Under the pieces are notes generated by a model. It was not told the DNA's origin, did no database searches, and saw only the letters and a program-made list of their open reading frames with translations. Shown piece after piece: positions 49,046 to 58,202 of a DNA stretch of 64,000 nucleotides (its first letter is position 1; every line of letters begins with the position of its first letter). This stretch comes from Verrucomicrobiota bacterium (GTDB lineage Bacteria > Verrucomicrobiota > Kiritimatiellia > RFP12 > UBA1067), in NCBI GenBank assembly GCA_023269675.1, contig JAHFSX010000023.1, forward strand, positions 35,902 through 99,901. Direction: 5' to 3'. Position numbers and translations under genes: made by a program.

Positions 49046-49885
49046 TCAGGCGAAGAGCGCGCGCACGAAATCGCCGTTGCGCTTGGCGTCCGCCACAGCG
49101 TTCCTCGAGGGACTCGAGGTCTCCAGCACGACCCAGCCGTTGTACCCGACGTCTTTGACCGCGGCGGAGACCGCTTCGAAATAGGCCTTGTCCTCGTCGA
49201 GATAGCGGGGCCCGTTCTTGTAGTGGAACTGCGAGATGCGCCCCTTCAGGAGGCGGATCTCGGCGGGCGAGTCGTACTGCTGCGTCTTCCCCGTGTTGAA
49301 CACGTCGTAATAGAGGCTGACGGATTCATGGTTGACCGCCTCCAGCAGGCGCAGGTTCTGCTCGGCGCTCAGCATGTTTTCGACGGCGAGCGTCACGCCC
49401 GCGTCCTTGGCGCGCGGGGCCGCGTCCTTGAGCCGCCTCACGGCGGCGGCGAACTCGTCCGCCTTGATCTGCTTGCCCGACTGGAGGTCGCCCTTGGCGA
49501 AGAAAGCCACGAGGATGTTCGCGATGCCCAGGTCCTGCGCGGCGGCGATGCACTGCGTCAGCCAAGCCGGAGCGCGCGGGTCGGTGGCCAGCGGGAAGTC
49601 GTTGAACAGCCCCATCATCAGCGAGCAGATCGGCAGGCCGGCCGTCCGCATCTGCTCGCGGTAGCGCGCGCGGGTTTCCGCTTTGAAAATGTCCAGTTCA
49701 TCCGCCGCGTTGCCCGACCGGATTTGGACGCCGTCGAGCCCGGCCTGCTTGGCCGCCTCGAGTCCGACCACGCAGGCGCCGACCTTGATCTTGGCCTGTG
49801 CGGCGTGCGCGGTTTTAGGCAGGAGGGCCGCGGCGGTCAGCACTGCGGATGTCTGCCGGATAAACGTTCTGCGAGTCAGGTTCAT
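49046..49885 (-). CDS. Exported xylose-isomerase-like TIM-barrel (second copy)
   Basis: 279-residue AP-endonuclease-2/xylose-isomerase-like barrel with a Tat leader (LTRRTFIRQTSAVLTAAALLP). Barrel features include GLDGVQIRSG, a VTLAVENMLSAEQ strand with the metal-type Glu, YYDVFNTGK, SQFHYKNGP with a His ligand, and WVVLETSSP with the last Glu. These match sugar isomerase/epimerase family enzymes such as hydroxypyruvate isomerase. The ATG overlaps the stop of the upstream DUF1294 gene in an ATGA junction, indicating cotranscription. Substrate unknown; the parallel copy at 11574 is next to an exported Gfo/Idh/MocA protein. Confidence 0.85.
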   Translation of the reverse strand: MNLTRRTFIRQTSAVLTAAALLPKTAHAAQAKIKVGACVVGLEAAKQAGLDGVQIRSGNAADELDIFKAETRARYREQMRTAGLPICSLMMGLFNDFPLATDPRAPAWLTQCIAAAQDLGIANILVAFFAKGDLQSGKQIKADEFAAAVRRLKDAAPRAKDAGVTLAVENMLSAEQNLRLLEAVNHESVSLYYDVFNTGKTQQYDSPAEIRLLKGRISQFHYKNGPRYLDEDKAYFEAVSAAVKDVGYNGWVVLETSSPSRNAVADAKRNGDFVRALFA

Positions 49886-50799
49886 CGTTTTCCCCCGTTT
49901 TTGCGGATGTCGGTTGAAGAAGGCTGAGACCGCGCGGCGGTTGCCTCCACCAGCAACAAAGTGATCTGTTTCTGGCCACCTTTGATGCTGATCCCGTTGA
50001 CGGCCACCTCGACCCGCTCGCCGATGCGGAAACGGCGGTGGAAGTCGCCGATGAGCGTGGCGGGGGAGATCACGCCGTCTGCGCCCATTTCGGGCGGAAG
50101 GGAGACGAGCAGCCCGAGGGACGGCGAGACGGCCTTGATCGCGCCTCTCAGTTTGCGGCTGTGCCGGTTCGCGATGACCCGGGTTCGAAGCACGTTCGGG
50201 TCAGTGATCAGCGCCTCTGCAGCAGGCGCGTTGGTCCAGCCATTTTCTTCAGGCCGAGGGCCGGGGGACGGGGTCGGATCCGCAGTCAGAACCGGATCCG
50301 TTTGCGGTTGCGCCGGCTGCGGCGCGGGTTTTGTTTTGAGAAAGGATTGCAGGGCCTGTGGCACGTGCAGCTTGGGCAGTTCAGGGATATGGGAGGTCAG
50401 GTTTTTCGGGAGGAGGTCCAAGGCCTGGGGGACCGCGCCTTCGCTCTTCACGGCGTACCATCCCGCGCAATGGATGACGACGATGAGCCAGAAAACCAGC
50501 TGATAGGAGGGCTTTTTCACTTTGTGGCGCAACAGGTGTTGGGCCACAAGGGCGCCCGGCCACCCGCCGAACAGCTCCAGCGCGTGCAGGGTATGCTCCT
50601 TGACCCGCCACTCATCCGCGACGGCGGCGGCTTTGTCATGACGGTACACCGCGATGGTGATCAGGCTCATGCCCGCATACGCGAGGGCAAAGGGGTAAAG
50701 CGGCACAGCCTCACGCCAGACGCCATACGCATAGGCTCCCAGAAGCGGGAGCGCGGCGGCACCCAATGCAATGGGGAAAGTCCATTTCTTCAGCGGCAT
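49882..50799 (-). CDS. DUF1294 membrane protein with C-terminal OB-type domain
   Basis: 305 residues. Two N-terminal membrane helices (about 8-25 and 33-52), the conserved DUF1294 sequence YRHDKAAAVADEWRVKEHTLHALELFGGWPGAL and a third helix (YQLVFWLIVVIHCAGWY) are followed by a Pro-rich linker (about 155-190). The last domain (about 205-290: AIKAVSPSLGLLVSLPPEMGADG, FRIGERVEVAVNGI, QITLLLVEA) has the look of an S1/cold-shock OB fold. Known DUF1294 proteins often carry a cold-shock domain at the N-terminus; here the order is reversed and the domain sits behind a long linker. Function unknown. The stop overlaps the isomerase ATG. Confidence 0.78.
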   Translation of the reverse strand: MPLKKWTFPIALGAAALPLLGAYAYGVWREAVPLYPFALAYAGMSLITIAVYRHDKAAAVADEWRVKEHTLHALELFGGWPGALVAQHLLRHKVKKPSYQLVFWLIVVIHCAGWYAVKSEGAVPQALDLLPKNLTSHIPELPKLHVPQALQSFLKTKPAPQPAQPQTDPVLTADPTPSPGPRPEENGWTNAPAAEALITDPNVLRTRVIANRHSRKLRGAIKAVSPSLGLLVSLPPEMGADGVISPATLIGDFHRRFRIGERVEVAVNGISIKGGQKQITLLLVEATAARSQPSSTDIRKNGGKR

Positions 50800-50829
50800 A
50801 AGCCGAACCTTTTCAAGCGGTTTTTACCG

Positions 50830-52290
50830 TCACTGCCCTGACGTGGCCAGCACTTTCAAGGCGTCGGCCCAGGCGATCTCGTGCGGCCGGCGGCCGCTTT
50901 TGGCGGCCAGCGCCGCCACCGTGCCGGCGGCCTCGCCCATGGCGACCGCGTTGCCCGTCACGCGGTAGCTGGCATGCGCCGTGAAGTCGCCGCTGATGCA
51001 GCGCCCCGCCATCATCAGCCCGTCCACGTCTTTGGCGATCAGCGCCCGCAGGGGGATGTCGTAAGGCTTGGTCTTGAACCCGCCGTGCGAGATCGTCTCG
51101 GCGTCGTTCTTCTTGCGGTCGGCGGCGTGGATGTCCACGTTGAAGGTGGCCCGCGCCACGGTGTCGGGATGGCGCGCGCCGGCGATCAGGTCGTCGCGCG
51201 ATACCGTGTAGCGTCCATGGATGCGCCGCCCGTCGCGGATGCCGATCTGCTCGGCGGTGGAGACGACCTGCATGTCGGCCCACGGGCCGCCGAGCGCGCG
51301 CAGGGCGCTGACCACATGCAGCACCTCGGCGCGCGCGCGCACCGTGGCTTCGGACAGCCCCGCGGCGTCGTACGGCTTGACGCCGTACTCGTGGTTGATC
51401 ATGACGGTCACCACATTGCCGCGGACGTGGAAGAGCGTCGGGTGCCCGTAGGAGGTTTCGCAGCCCGCGCGCTTGAGCTCGCGCTTGAATGCGCTGTAGG
51501 CCTCGAAGTGGCGCTGGTCCTGGTTGTTGTAGAACGAGATGAAATCGCCCAGCGCGGCCACATCGCGCACGACGGCCAGCGCATTCAGGGTCAGGGGCTG
51601 AACCGCGCCGTCCGTCTCGTTGCCGCAGTCCCAGCCGCAGCCCGCCTGCGCGCCGAGGTCGCCGTCGCCGGTGGCGTCGATGAACACCGGCGCGCGCCAG
51701 GCCTCGCGCCCAGACTTGGATTCGGTGACGATCGTGGCGAGGCGGTTGCCGTCGCGGTAAGCCGCGGCCACGCGCGTGTGCAGCTGCGACGTGACCTTCG
51801 CCGCGCCGCACAGGTCCTCCAGCAGCAGTTTCATGGCTTCCGGCTCGTAGGTGAAGCGGTCGGGATTGGTGTTGCGGCGGGCCCCGCGCTCGTCGAGCCT
51901 GCGCACCAGCTCGCGGGTCAGCCCCGGCTTGTTGAAATCGAAGATCCACGTCAAGAGGCCCGCGGTCCAGACGCCGCCGAGGCAGCCGCTCATGTCGAAC
52001 AGCCGGGTGCGCGCGCCCGCGCGGCCCGCCGCGATGGCCGCCGCGACGCCCGCCGGGCCCGCGCCGCAGACGATCACGTCGGCGTCGTCGCGCAGCGGCA
52101 GCCCGCGGGAGGGTTCCTGAAAGGTCCCGGCGGCGGCAGCGGGGGAGACTTCCGCGCCGCGCGCGAGTTGCGGCGCGGCCAACGCGCCCGCCGCGCCCGC
52201 GAAGGCGGTCTGGAAGAAGGTGCGCCGGCTGAGCGCGGCGGCGGAGAAGGTGGACTCGGACAAGTTCTTAGCATTCATAACGGGGTTCAT
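50830..52290 (-). CDS. Tat-exported FAD-dependent oxidoreductase
   Basis: 486-residue FAD_oxidored-type flavoprotein. A twin-arginine signal (LSRRTFFQTAFAGAAGALAA) is followed by the dinucleotide-binding loop VIVCGAGPAGVAAAIAAGRAG and the cofactor-contacting FIDATGDGDLGAQAG and MMAGRCISGDFTAHASYRVTGNAVAMGEAAG near the C-terminus. This family is widespread in polysaccharide-degrading PVC and Bacteroidetes species, with unknown substrates. ATG 52290 is chosen because GGTGGAGG lies 7 bases upstream; the frame extends to 52362 and a second ATG lies at 52278. It is followed by the DUF1294 and isomerase genes on the same strand. Confidence 0.88.
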   Translation of the reverse strand: MNPVMNAKNLSESTFSAAALSRRTFFQTAFAGAAGALAAPQLARGAEVSPAAAAGTFQEPSRGLPLRDDADVIVCGAGPAGVAAAIAAGRAGARTRLFDMSGCLGGVWTAGLLTWIFDFNKPGLTRELVRRLDERGARRNTNPDRFTYEPEAMKLLLEDLCGAAKVTSQLHTRVAAAYRDGNRLATIVTESKSGREAWRAPVFIDATGDGDLGAQAGCGWDCGNETDGAVQPLTLNALAVVRDVAALGDFISFYNNQDQRHFEAYSAFKRELKRAGCETSYGHPTLFHVRGNVVTVMINHEYGVKPYDAAGLSEATVRARAEVLHVVSALRALGGPWADMQVVSTAEQIGIRDGRRIHGRYTVSRDDLIAGARHPDTVARATFNVDIHAADRKKNDAETISHGGFKTKPYDIPLRALIAKDVDGLMMAGRCISGDFTAHASYRVTGNAVAMGEAAGTVAALAAKSGRRPHEIAWADALKVLATSGQ

Positions 52291-52412
52291 TATGCCGCCT
52301 CCACCAAGGATGTCAAACCTCATTTGCCACGCGCGGCAGGGCCGGAGCAAAAACGCCGGCATGCACCACGCGGGGCCCGTGCCTGAACACCGGAGCGCCG
52401 GGAGCCGAACGT

Positions 52413-53465
52413 TCAGACCGGAGCGCTTTCCTCAGGGAGCGTGGCGAGCATGCCGCAGGCGGCGTGGATGTCCTTGCCGCCGCTGTAGCGCCGGATGACG
52501 GGCGCGGCGAGGTGCGCGCGCAGGGCGTCGCGGAAGGCGTTGCGCTCGGCGTCGCCGGGCGGCGCGAAGGCGCCGGTCGTGTCGTTGACGTCGATCAGGT
52601 CGAGCTGCACGGGCAGGTCGCCGACCCACGCGGCCAGCTGGCGCGCGTCCTCCTCGCGCGTGTTGAAGCCGGCGATCAGGGTCCACGCCAGGGTCACGCG
52701 GCGCCCGGTCGCGGCGTGGTACTCGGCCAGCGCGGCGCGCAGCTCGCCGGAGGGGTAGGCGTTCTCGACGGGCATCACCGCGCGGCGCCTCGAGGGGTCG
52801 GCGGAGGTCAGCGAGACGACCAGCCGGAAGGCGTGGCCTTCGCGCGTCAGGCGGCGGATGCCGGGAACGATGCCGACCGTGGAGAGGGTGACCGCCTTGG
52901 CGGCGATGGCCAGGCCCGAAGGCTCGGAAAAAATGCGGGCGGCGCGGATGACCGCCTCGTAATTCAGCAGCGGTTCGCCCATGCCCATGAACACCACGCC
53001 GCGCACGGGGACGGGCGCGTCGCGGCGGATCTGCACGACCTGTGCCACGATCTCCCAGGGTGCGAGGTTCCGTGTGAAGCCCATGCGGCCCGTGGCGCAG
53101 AACGTGCACCCCATCGCGCAGCCGACCTGCGTGCTGACGCAGACGATGGCCTTGGGGTCGTCCGGTCGGTTCAGAAGCGGGATGAGGACGGCTTCGAAGC
53201 GCGCGCCGTCGCCGGACGCGAAGAGGTATTTGGTGAACCCGTCGCTGGGCGAAACGCGGCGGCTGACCTGCGTCAGCTCCGGAATGTGGAGCTCCTGCCG
53301 GACCCGCTCGAGCCAGCGGGCGGAGAGGGTGGTGTCCTCCGTGGGCCAGAGCCCGCGCCGCAGGGCGGAGGACTGGAGCCGCCGCGCGAGCCGGGGCGTC
53401 ATGCCGAGCGGGGCATAGCGTTCCGCGAGTTCCTCCGAGGTGCAATTGGTGATCGGCTCCGACAT
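52413..53465 (-). CDS. rlmN: Dual-specificity RNA methyltransferase RlmN
   Basis: Radical SAM enzyme that methylates C2 of adenosine in 23S rRNA (A2503) and some tRNAs. The 350-residue protein has the cluster motif CAMGCTFC (cysteines 116, 120, 123) inside STQVGCAMGCTFCATGRMGF, VFMGMGEPLLNY, LSTVGIVPGI and the catalytic C-terminal cysteine in AACGML near residue 337. Absence of features specific to Cfr resistance proteins and the housekeeping context favour RlmN. ATG 53465 is chosen over the upstream TTG 53501. Confidence 0.93.
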   Translation of the reverse strand: MSEPITNCTSEELAERYAPLGMTPRLARRLQSSALRRGLWPTEDTTLSARWLERVRQELHIPELTQVSRRVSPSDGFTKYLFASGDGARFEAVLIPLLNRPDDPKAIVCVSTQVGCAMGCTFCATGRMGFTRNLAPWEIVAQVVQIRRDAPVPVRGVVFMGMGEPLLNYEAVIRAARIFSEPSGLAIAAKAVTLSTVGIVPGIRRLTREGHAFRLVVSLTSADPSRRRAVMPVENAYPSGELRAALAEYHAATGRRVTLAWTLIAGFNTREEDARQLAAWVGDLPVQLDLIDVNDTTGAFAPPGDAERNAFRDALRAHLAAPVIRRYSGGKDIHAACGMLATLPEESAPV

Positions 53466-53611
53466 CCCGCACAGCTTGACGGAACTGCGGGTGCGCGTCA
53501 AGCCAAGCCGGAGGCGGACGGGGCACGAAAGCCTTGTTTGCGGGAAAGCCTTCTGATATTTTCTTACGTGTGATGATCGGGGCAGGTGCGTGACACTTAC
53601 GGGAGGGTTCC

Positions 53612-56245
53612 ATGAGCGCTGAAGAGCTGAAAGCGGAGGACCAGGGGCTGGGCCGCGGCATTCGGGATCACAACGACCCGATCGACACCACGGGGCTGCC
53701 GTCGCTCGACGAGTCGCTGAGTGGCATCCTGGCGGGCGACAACATCGTCTGGCATGTGGACCGCATCCAGGACTATCAGTCTTTTGTGGAGCCCTATGTG
53801 CGGGCCGCGGTGCGCGACGGGCGCACGCTGGTCTACTTCCGTTTCGCGCGGCACGAGCCGCTGTTGCCCGAGGATTTCCCGTGCGAGCGCCACACGCTCA
53901 ATCCGGAGGACGGCTTCGAGGTCTTCATCCACCGCATCCATCAGGTGATCGGCGAGGCGGGCTTCGGCGCCTACTATGTCTTCGACTGTCTCTCCGATCT
54001 GGCGACCGACTGGTACTCCGACGCCATGCTCGGCAACTTCTTCATGCTGACCTGCCCGTACCTCTTCAAGCTGGAGACCATCGCCTATTTCGGCCTGTTG
54101 CGGCGGCACCATTCGCGGCACGCCACCGAGCCGGTGCAGTCCACCACGCAGCTCTTCATCGACGTGTTCCACGCCGCCGGCAGGCTGTATGTGCGGCCGG
54201 TCAAGACCCAGTTCCGGTACACGCCGACGATCCACCTGCTGCATGGATGGAACGAGCTTGACGCCTTCGAGGTGGTGCGCTCCAGCGCCGTGATCGCCGA
54301 GGTGATTTCCAACGCCGGGCCGGACTGGGTCGCGGACGAGATGTACGGCGAGGAGGTCCTGCGCCAGGCGGAGGAGATCGTCTCGAACGCGGAGGGCTTT
54401 GCCTGCACGGAGGAGCACAAGCACGCGGTGTGGCGCCAGCTGGTGCGGATGGTGGTCACGCGCGACGACGCGATCATGCCGCTCGTGCGCAAGTACCTCT
54501 CCATCGCGGACCTGCTGGACATCCGCGGGCGCATGGTCGGCACGGGGCTGATCGGCGGCAAGACCGTGGGCATGCTGGTGGCGCGCAACATCGTGACCAG
54601 CGACGCGCCGCTGGTCGGGGCCAAACTGGAGCCGCACGACTCGTTCTATATCGGCGCGGACGTGTTCTACACCTTCCTGGTGCGTAACGGCCTCTGGTCT
54701 TACCGTGAATTGCAGCACTCGCCCGAAACGTTCATGGAGGGCGTGGACGAGGCCTGCGAGAAGATTCTGGCGGGCAATTTCCCCGACTATGTGCTGCGGC
54801 AGTTCGAGGAGATGCTGGACTACTTCGGGCAGTATCCCGTGATCGTGCGCTCCAGCTCGCTGCTGGAGGACAACTACGGCAACGCCTTCGCGGGCAAGTA
54901 CGAGAGCGTCTTCTGCGCGAACCAGGGACCGCGCGAGGCGCGCATGGCCTCGTTCCTCGGGGCGGTGCTGACGGTCTACGCCAGCACCATGAGCCGCGAG
55001 GCGCTGAATTACCGCGCGCGCCACAAGCTGCTGGAGCGCGACGAGCAGATGGCGCTGCTGGTGATGCGCGTGACCGGCGTCCTGCAGAACCACACGTTCT
55101 ATCCGCATCTGGCGGGCGTGGGCTTCTCCTACAACCCCTTCGTGTGGAGCAAGGAGATCGACCCCGAGGCGGGCGTGTTGCGGCTGGTCTACGGGCTCGG
55201 CACGCGGGCGGTGGACCGCGTGGACGACGACTACACGCGCGTGGTCGCGCTCAACGCGCCCTTGCGGCGTCCCGAGCCGGATTTCCAGGAGGTCTGCCGC
55301 CATTCGCAGCGCAAGGTCGATTTCATCGACCTTGCGGCGGATGCGCTGTGTTCGGGATATTTTTCCGACTTGCTGGAAGACGCGCGTGATGTGCCCCTCG
55401 AGCTCTTCACCTCGTATGACGAGAAGGACCTGAGGCAGGGCAAAGTGAACCGCATCCTGACGTTCGACAAGCTGCTGACCGACACGTCGTTTGTGCCGGA
55501 CATGCGGCAGCTCTTCAAGGCGCTGGAAACGGCTTACGAGCGTCCGGTGGACGTCGAGTTCGCGGTGAACTTTCTGGATGACCAGGCCTACCGCATCAAC
55601 CTGCTGCAGTGCCGTCCCTTGCAGGTGCAGGGCACGCACAACCCGAACGTGCCGGCGCTGCGCGTCGCGCCCGAAGACGCGCTGCTGATGAGCAAGGGCG
55701 CGGTGGTGGGGCACAGCCGCGTGACGCGGCTGGACTGGATTCTGTACGTGCATCCGGAGCTGTACGGCGCGCTGCCGGAGAACACGCGGCACGCGGTGGC
55801 GCGCGCGGTCGGCGCGATCAACCGCGCCTTCGGCAAGCTCGGCGGCACGGTGCTGGCGATCGGCCCGGGGCGGTGGGGCACGCACATGGCGTCGCTCGGC
55901 GTGCCGGTGAACTTCTCGGAGATCAACCACGTCGCGGCCTTGTGCGAGGTGGCGCAGATGCACGCCTTCCTGACGCCCGACGTTTCGCTCGGCACGCACT
56001 TCTTCGGCGAGCTGGTGGAGATGAACATGATCTACTTCGCGCTCTTCCCTGACCGGCCGGCCAACCGGCTGAACACCGCGCTGATCGAACGCACGCGCGA
56101 TTGCTTGCCCGAGTTGGTGCCGGCCCTGTCCGACAACGTGAGGCCGGTCCTGCGCGTCGTGCGCGCCGACGAGATCGAGCCTGAAGGGCTCTGGCTGGTG
56201 GCCAACGCGCCTGAGCAGGAGGTGATCGTGGCGCGCAAGGATTAG
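53612..56245 (+). CDS. PEP-synthase-like ATP-grasp protein with degenerate KaiC/RecA-like N-terminus
   Basis: 877 residues. The first 230 residues resemble a KaiC/GvpD-like RecA fold (TGLPSLDESLSGILAGDNIVWHVD, TLVYFRFA, GFGAYYVFDCLSDLATDW), but the Walker A glycine-lysine loop is absent (AGDNIVWHV). A middle section contains IGGKTVGMLVARN. The PPDK/PEP-synthase N-terminal ATP-binding domain follows with PVIVRSSSLLEDNYGNAFAG (about 407-426), MRVTG and INLLQCRPLQV near 665. The His-phosphocarrier and PEP-binding barrel of true PEP synthase are missing; the C-terminus instead has IGPGRWGTHMASLGVPVNFSE. GGGAGG lies 5 bases upstream of the ATG. Likely a phosphotransferase or regulator, not a classic PEP synthase. 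Confidence 0.8.
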   Translation: MSAEELKAEDQGLGRGIRDHNDPIDTTGLPSLDESLSGILAGDNIVWHVDRIQDYQSFVEPYVRAAVRDGRTLVYFRFARHEPLLPEDFPCERHTLNPEDGFEVFIHRIHQVIGEAGFGAYYVFDCLSDLATDWYSDAMLGNFFMLTCPYLFKLETIAYFGLLRRHHSRHATEPVQSTTQLFIDVFHAAGRLYVRPVKTQFRYTPTIHLLHGWNELDAFEVVRSSAVIAEVISNAGPDWVADEMYGEEVLRQAEEIVSNAEGFACTEEHKHAVWRQLVRMVVTRDDAIMPLVRKYLSIADLLDIRGRMVGTGLIGGKTVGMLVARNIVTSDAPLVGAKLEPHDSFYIGADVFYTFLVRNGLWSYRELQHSPETFMEGVDEACEKILAGNFPDYVLRQFEEMLDYFGQYPVIVRSSSLLEDNYGNAFAGKYESVFCANQGPREARMASFLGAVLTVYASTMSREALNYRARHKLLERDEQMALLVMRVTGVLQNHTFYPHLAGVGFSYNPFVWSKEIDPEAGVLRLVYGLGTRAVDRVDDDYTRVVALNAPLRRPEPDFQEVCRHSQRKVDFIDLAADALCSGYFSDLLEDARDVPLELFTSYDEKDLRQGKVNRILTFDKLLTDTSFVPDMRQLFKALETAYERPVDVEFAVNFLDDQAYRINLLQCRPLQVQGTHNPNVPALRVAPEDALLMSKGAVVGHSRVTRLDWILYVHPELYGALPENTRHAVARAVGAINRAFGKLGGTVLAIGPGRWGTHMASLGVPVNFSEINHVAALCEVAQMHAFLTPDVSLGTHFFGELVEMNMIYFALFPDRPANRLNTALIERTRDCLPELVPALSDNVRPVLRVVRADEIEPEGLWLVANAPEQEVIVARKD

Positions 56246-56440
56246 AGGCGCGGAAGGCGGGCGGACACCTTCTCATTCTGAACGACTGGATTCTGACAGC
56301 CTGAACAGGCGCAAGCTCTCTCGTGCTCTGTAAATTCAGTTCTTTCGACAGGACGACAGGATGATCAGGATGTTTCTTTAGGGTTAATCCTGTCCGAAAA
56401 AAAATGTGCACACGAGACTAACGGAAAAAGGAGAAGCGAT
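56246..56440. other. Spacer with short GACAGGA/TGATCAGGATG repeats
   Basis: CAGGACGACAGGATGATCAG lies at 56349-56368 and TTAATCCTGTCC at 56384-56395. No gene is visible. AAAGGAG precedes the next ATG. Confidence 0.5.
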
Positions 56441-57430
56441 ATGCGAAAGACGATCATCATTCTGGCGTTGGCAATTTTCTCGGTCTCACTGCTCGCCCTG
56501 TGCCTGGCCCAGCGGCAGCAGATTCAGCGGCTCAGCGTCCAAAGCGCGGATCCGGTCACACCGGCTGCGCGTGAAGCGCCGGTGAAACCTGCGCAGCCGG
56601 TCACCGCCATGGAAAAGGATGTGGAGAAGTCGGCTTCGGCGGCCCAGCCGAAGGCGGCGGCACCCGTGCCGGCACCCGCCGAAGCCGAGGCCGGGACTGC
56701 GCCCGCAACCGAATCGCCCATGGCCGACATTGCCAAGATGATGAGGAACCCCGGCATGAAGGATATGATCCGGGCGCAGCAAAAAGGCCAGATGGACCTG
56801 ATGTACGGCTCGCTCTTCAAGTGCCTGCAGCTCCCGGATGCGGAGCTCGAAGCCTTCAAGGGGATGCTGCTGGACAAGCAGATGGCGCTGGTGGACAGCT
56901 CCATGGACATGATGAACAGCTCCGCCACCCCGGAAGAGAAGAAGGCGGCGGCTGACCGGATGAAGGAGACGACGGCCGCCTACGACGCTCAGCTCAAGGC
57001 GCTGCTGGGTGACGAGAACTACGCGGTCTACCAATCGTTCGAGGCGACCCAGGCGGAGCGCATGCAGGTCTCCTTGTTCAAAGGATCGCTCGCTGCGGGC
57101 GACCAGATGACCGATGAGCAGGAAGACAGCCTTGTCCGGGCCATGCACGACGCGCGCACCGGCTTTCAGAGTTCGGCCCCGGGCTTCGGGGACAGTCAGA
57201 GCGCGGATCCCGCCCAGTTCACGCCGGACCGCATCGCGAAGTTCTTGGAGGAGAGCGCGAGGCTGCAGGAGCAGTATGTGGCCAAGGCCGCCGCGATTCT
57301 GACGCCCACGCAGCTGGAGCTGTTCAAGGCGAACCAGAAACAGCAGCAGGCCATGCAGGAGATGGGCATGAAGATGGCCGCCAAGATGTTCGGTCAGCCG
57401 GCCAAGGAAAAAGCGCCGGACGGTCAGTAG
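56441..57430 (+). CDS. Exported or membrane-anchored helical protein, unknown function
   Basis: 329 residues. An N-terminal hydrophobic helix (TIIILALAIFSVSLLALCLA) is either an uncleaved anchor or a signal, followed by an Ala/Pro/Glu-rich linker (about 40-95). Residues 95-320 are mostly amphipathic helix rich in Met, Gln and Lys (PGMKDMIRAQQKGQMDLMYGSLFK, ATPEEKKAAADRMKETTAAYDAQLKALLGDENY). The TPEEK and LLTPxQ style spacing recalls Spy/CpxP-like periplasmic helical proteins, but no known family is claimed. AAAGGAG is 9 bases before the ATG. The stop overlaps the region just upstream of the next gene, 27 bases before its ATG. Confidence 0.72.
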   Translation: MRKTIIILALAIFSVSLLALCLAQRQQIQRLSVQSADPVTPAAREAPVKPAQPVTAMEKDVEKSASAAQPKAAAPVPAPAEAEAGTAPATESPMADIAKMMRNPGMKDMIRAQQKGQMDLMYGSLFKCLQLPDAELEAFKGMLLDKQMALVDSSMDMMNSSATPEEKKAAADRMKETTAAYDAQLKALLGDENYAVYQSFEATQAERMQVSLFKGSLAAGDQMTDEQEDSLVRAMHDARTGFQSSAPGFGDSQSADPAQFTPDRIAKFLEESARLQEQYVAKAAAILTPTQLELFKANQKQQQAMQEMGMKMAAKMFGQPAKEKAPDGQ

Positions 57431-57456
57431 TGCGGATAACCATGAGGGAAAGTGCG

Positions 57457-58077
57457 ATGAAAAAGCTGGTCATTTCGGGGGTATTGTTTGCGGCGGCCTG
57501 CGCGGGTTTCGCTCAGTCGTCGTCCGAACTCAAGCAGCGGCTCGAGAAGCTGGAGGCGCGGGTCGCCAAGCTGGAGGCCGCTTCTGGCGGCGCGCAGGAG
57601 GTGAAGGCGCCCAAGGAGCAGGTCGCGGAGGGCGAGCGCGTGAAGGCCAAGGCCCGGATGCGGAAGGATCTGGAGGTCTACTCTTCTGAAGAGCTCGGGA
57701 AGATCGAGAAGCTGTACCAGGTCGCCAACAAGGAGTGGCGCTCCGAGGAGGGCAAGAACAGCCTGAAGGAACTCGTCTCCAGATACGACAAGGCCAACCG
57801 CACCGGCTGCGCTCTGCTCTACCTGGGGCAGATGAGCAAAGGCGACGAGCAGATCGGGTATTTGACCAAAGCCATCGAGGGTTTCAGCGACTGCTTTTAC
57901 GGCGACGGCGCGCAGATCGGCGCCTATGCCCGCATGTATCTCGCTTTTCGGTACAAGCAGGACGGGAAGGCGGATAAGGCGCGCGCCCTGTTCGAAGAGA
58001 TCAAGGCGCAGTACCCGAACGCCATCGACCACCGTGGCAACCTGTTGGCCGAGATCATCGAAAAAGAGAACAAGTAG
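57457..58077 (+). CDS. Small exported coiled-coil/TPR-like protein
   Basis: 206 residues. A signal peptide (KKLVISGVLFAAACAGFAQ, cleavage about residue 20) precedes a coiled coil (SSSELKQRLEKLEARVAKLEAA). The rest is helical, with a TPR-like hairpin at the end (IGAYARMYLAFRYKQDGKADKARALFEEIKAQYP). ATG 57457 has GAGGG at a good distance; the frame opens earlier at 57430. It follows the helical protein in the same direction and may work with it in the periplasm. No specific function can be assigned. Confidence 0.75.
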   Translation: MKKLVISGVLFAAACAGFAQSSSELKQRLEKLEARVAKLEAASGGAQEVKAPKEQVAEGERVKAKARMRKDLEVYSSEELGKIEKLYQVANKEWRSEEGKNSLKELVSRYDKANRTGCALLYLGQMSKGDEQIGYLTKAIEGFSDCFYGDGAQIGAYARMYLAFRYKQDGKADKARALFEEIKAQYPNAIDHRGNLLAEIIEKENK

Positions 58078-58096
58078 CTTTGCTGCTCCCGCGGCC

Positions 58097-58163
58097 GCCC
58101 ATGCGCAGGGATGCGCACGGCACATTCGCGATGCGGCACGCCCCTCCGCGGGCGTGCGTCAGG
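58097..58163. repeat. REP-like palindromic element, copy 4
   Basis: Left hairpin ATGCGCA-GGG-ATGCGCA type, middle CACATTCGCGATGCGG, right hairpin CACGCCC-CTCC-GCGGGCGTGCG, then TCAGG. Same orientation as copies 2, 3 and 5, 20 bases after the TPR-like gene. Confidence 0.8.
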
Positions 58164-58202
58164 TGGCGGATGGAAAAGTCCGCCCTCAGGCTTTTTGGAT
58201 GC

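Noticed and set aside
53612..56245. Annotation as phosphoenolpyruvate synthase (ppsA)
   Set aside because: The phospho-histidine and PEP-binding domains are absent, so the classic reaction is not supported.
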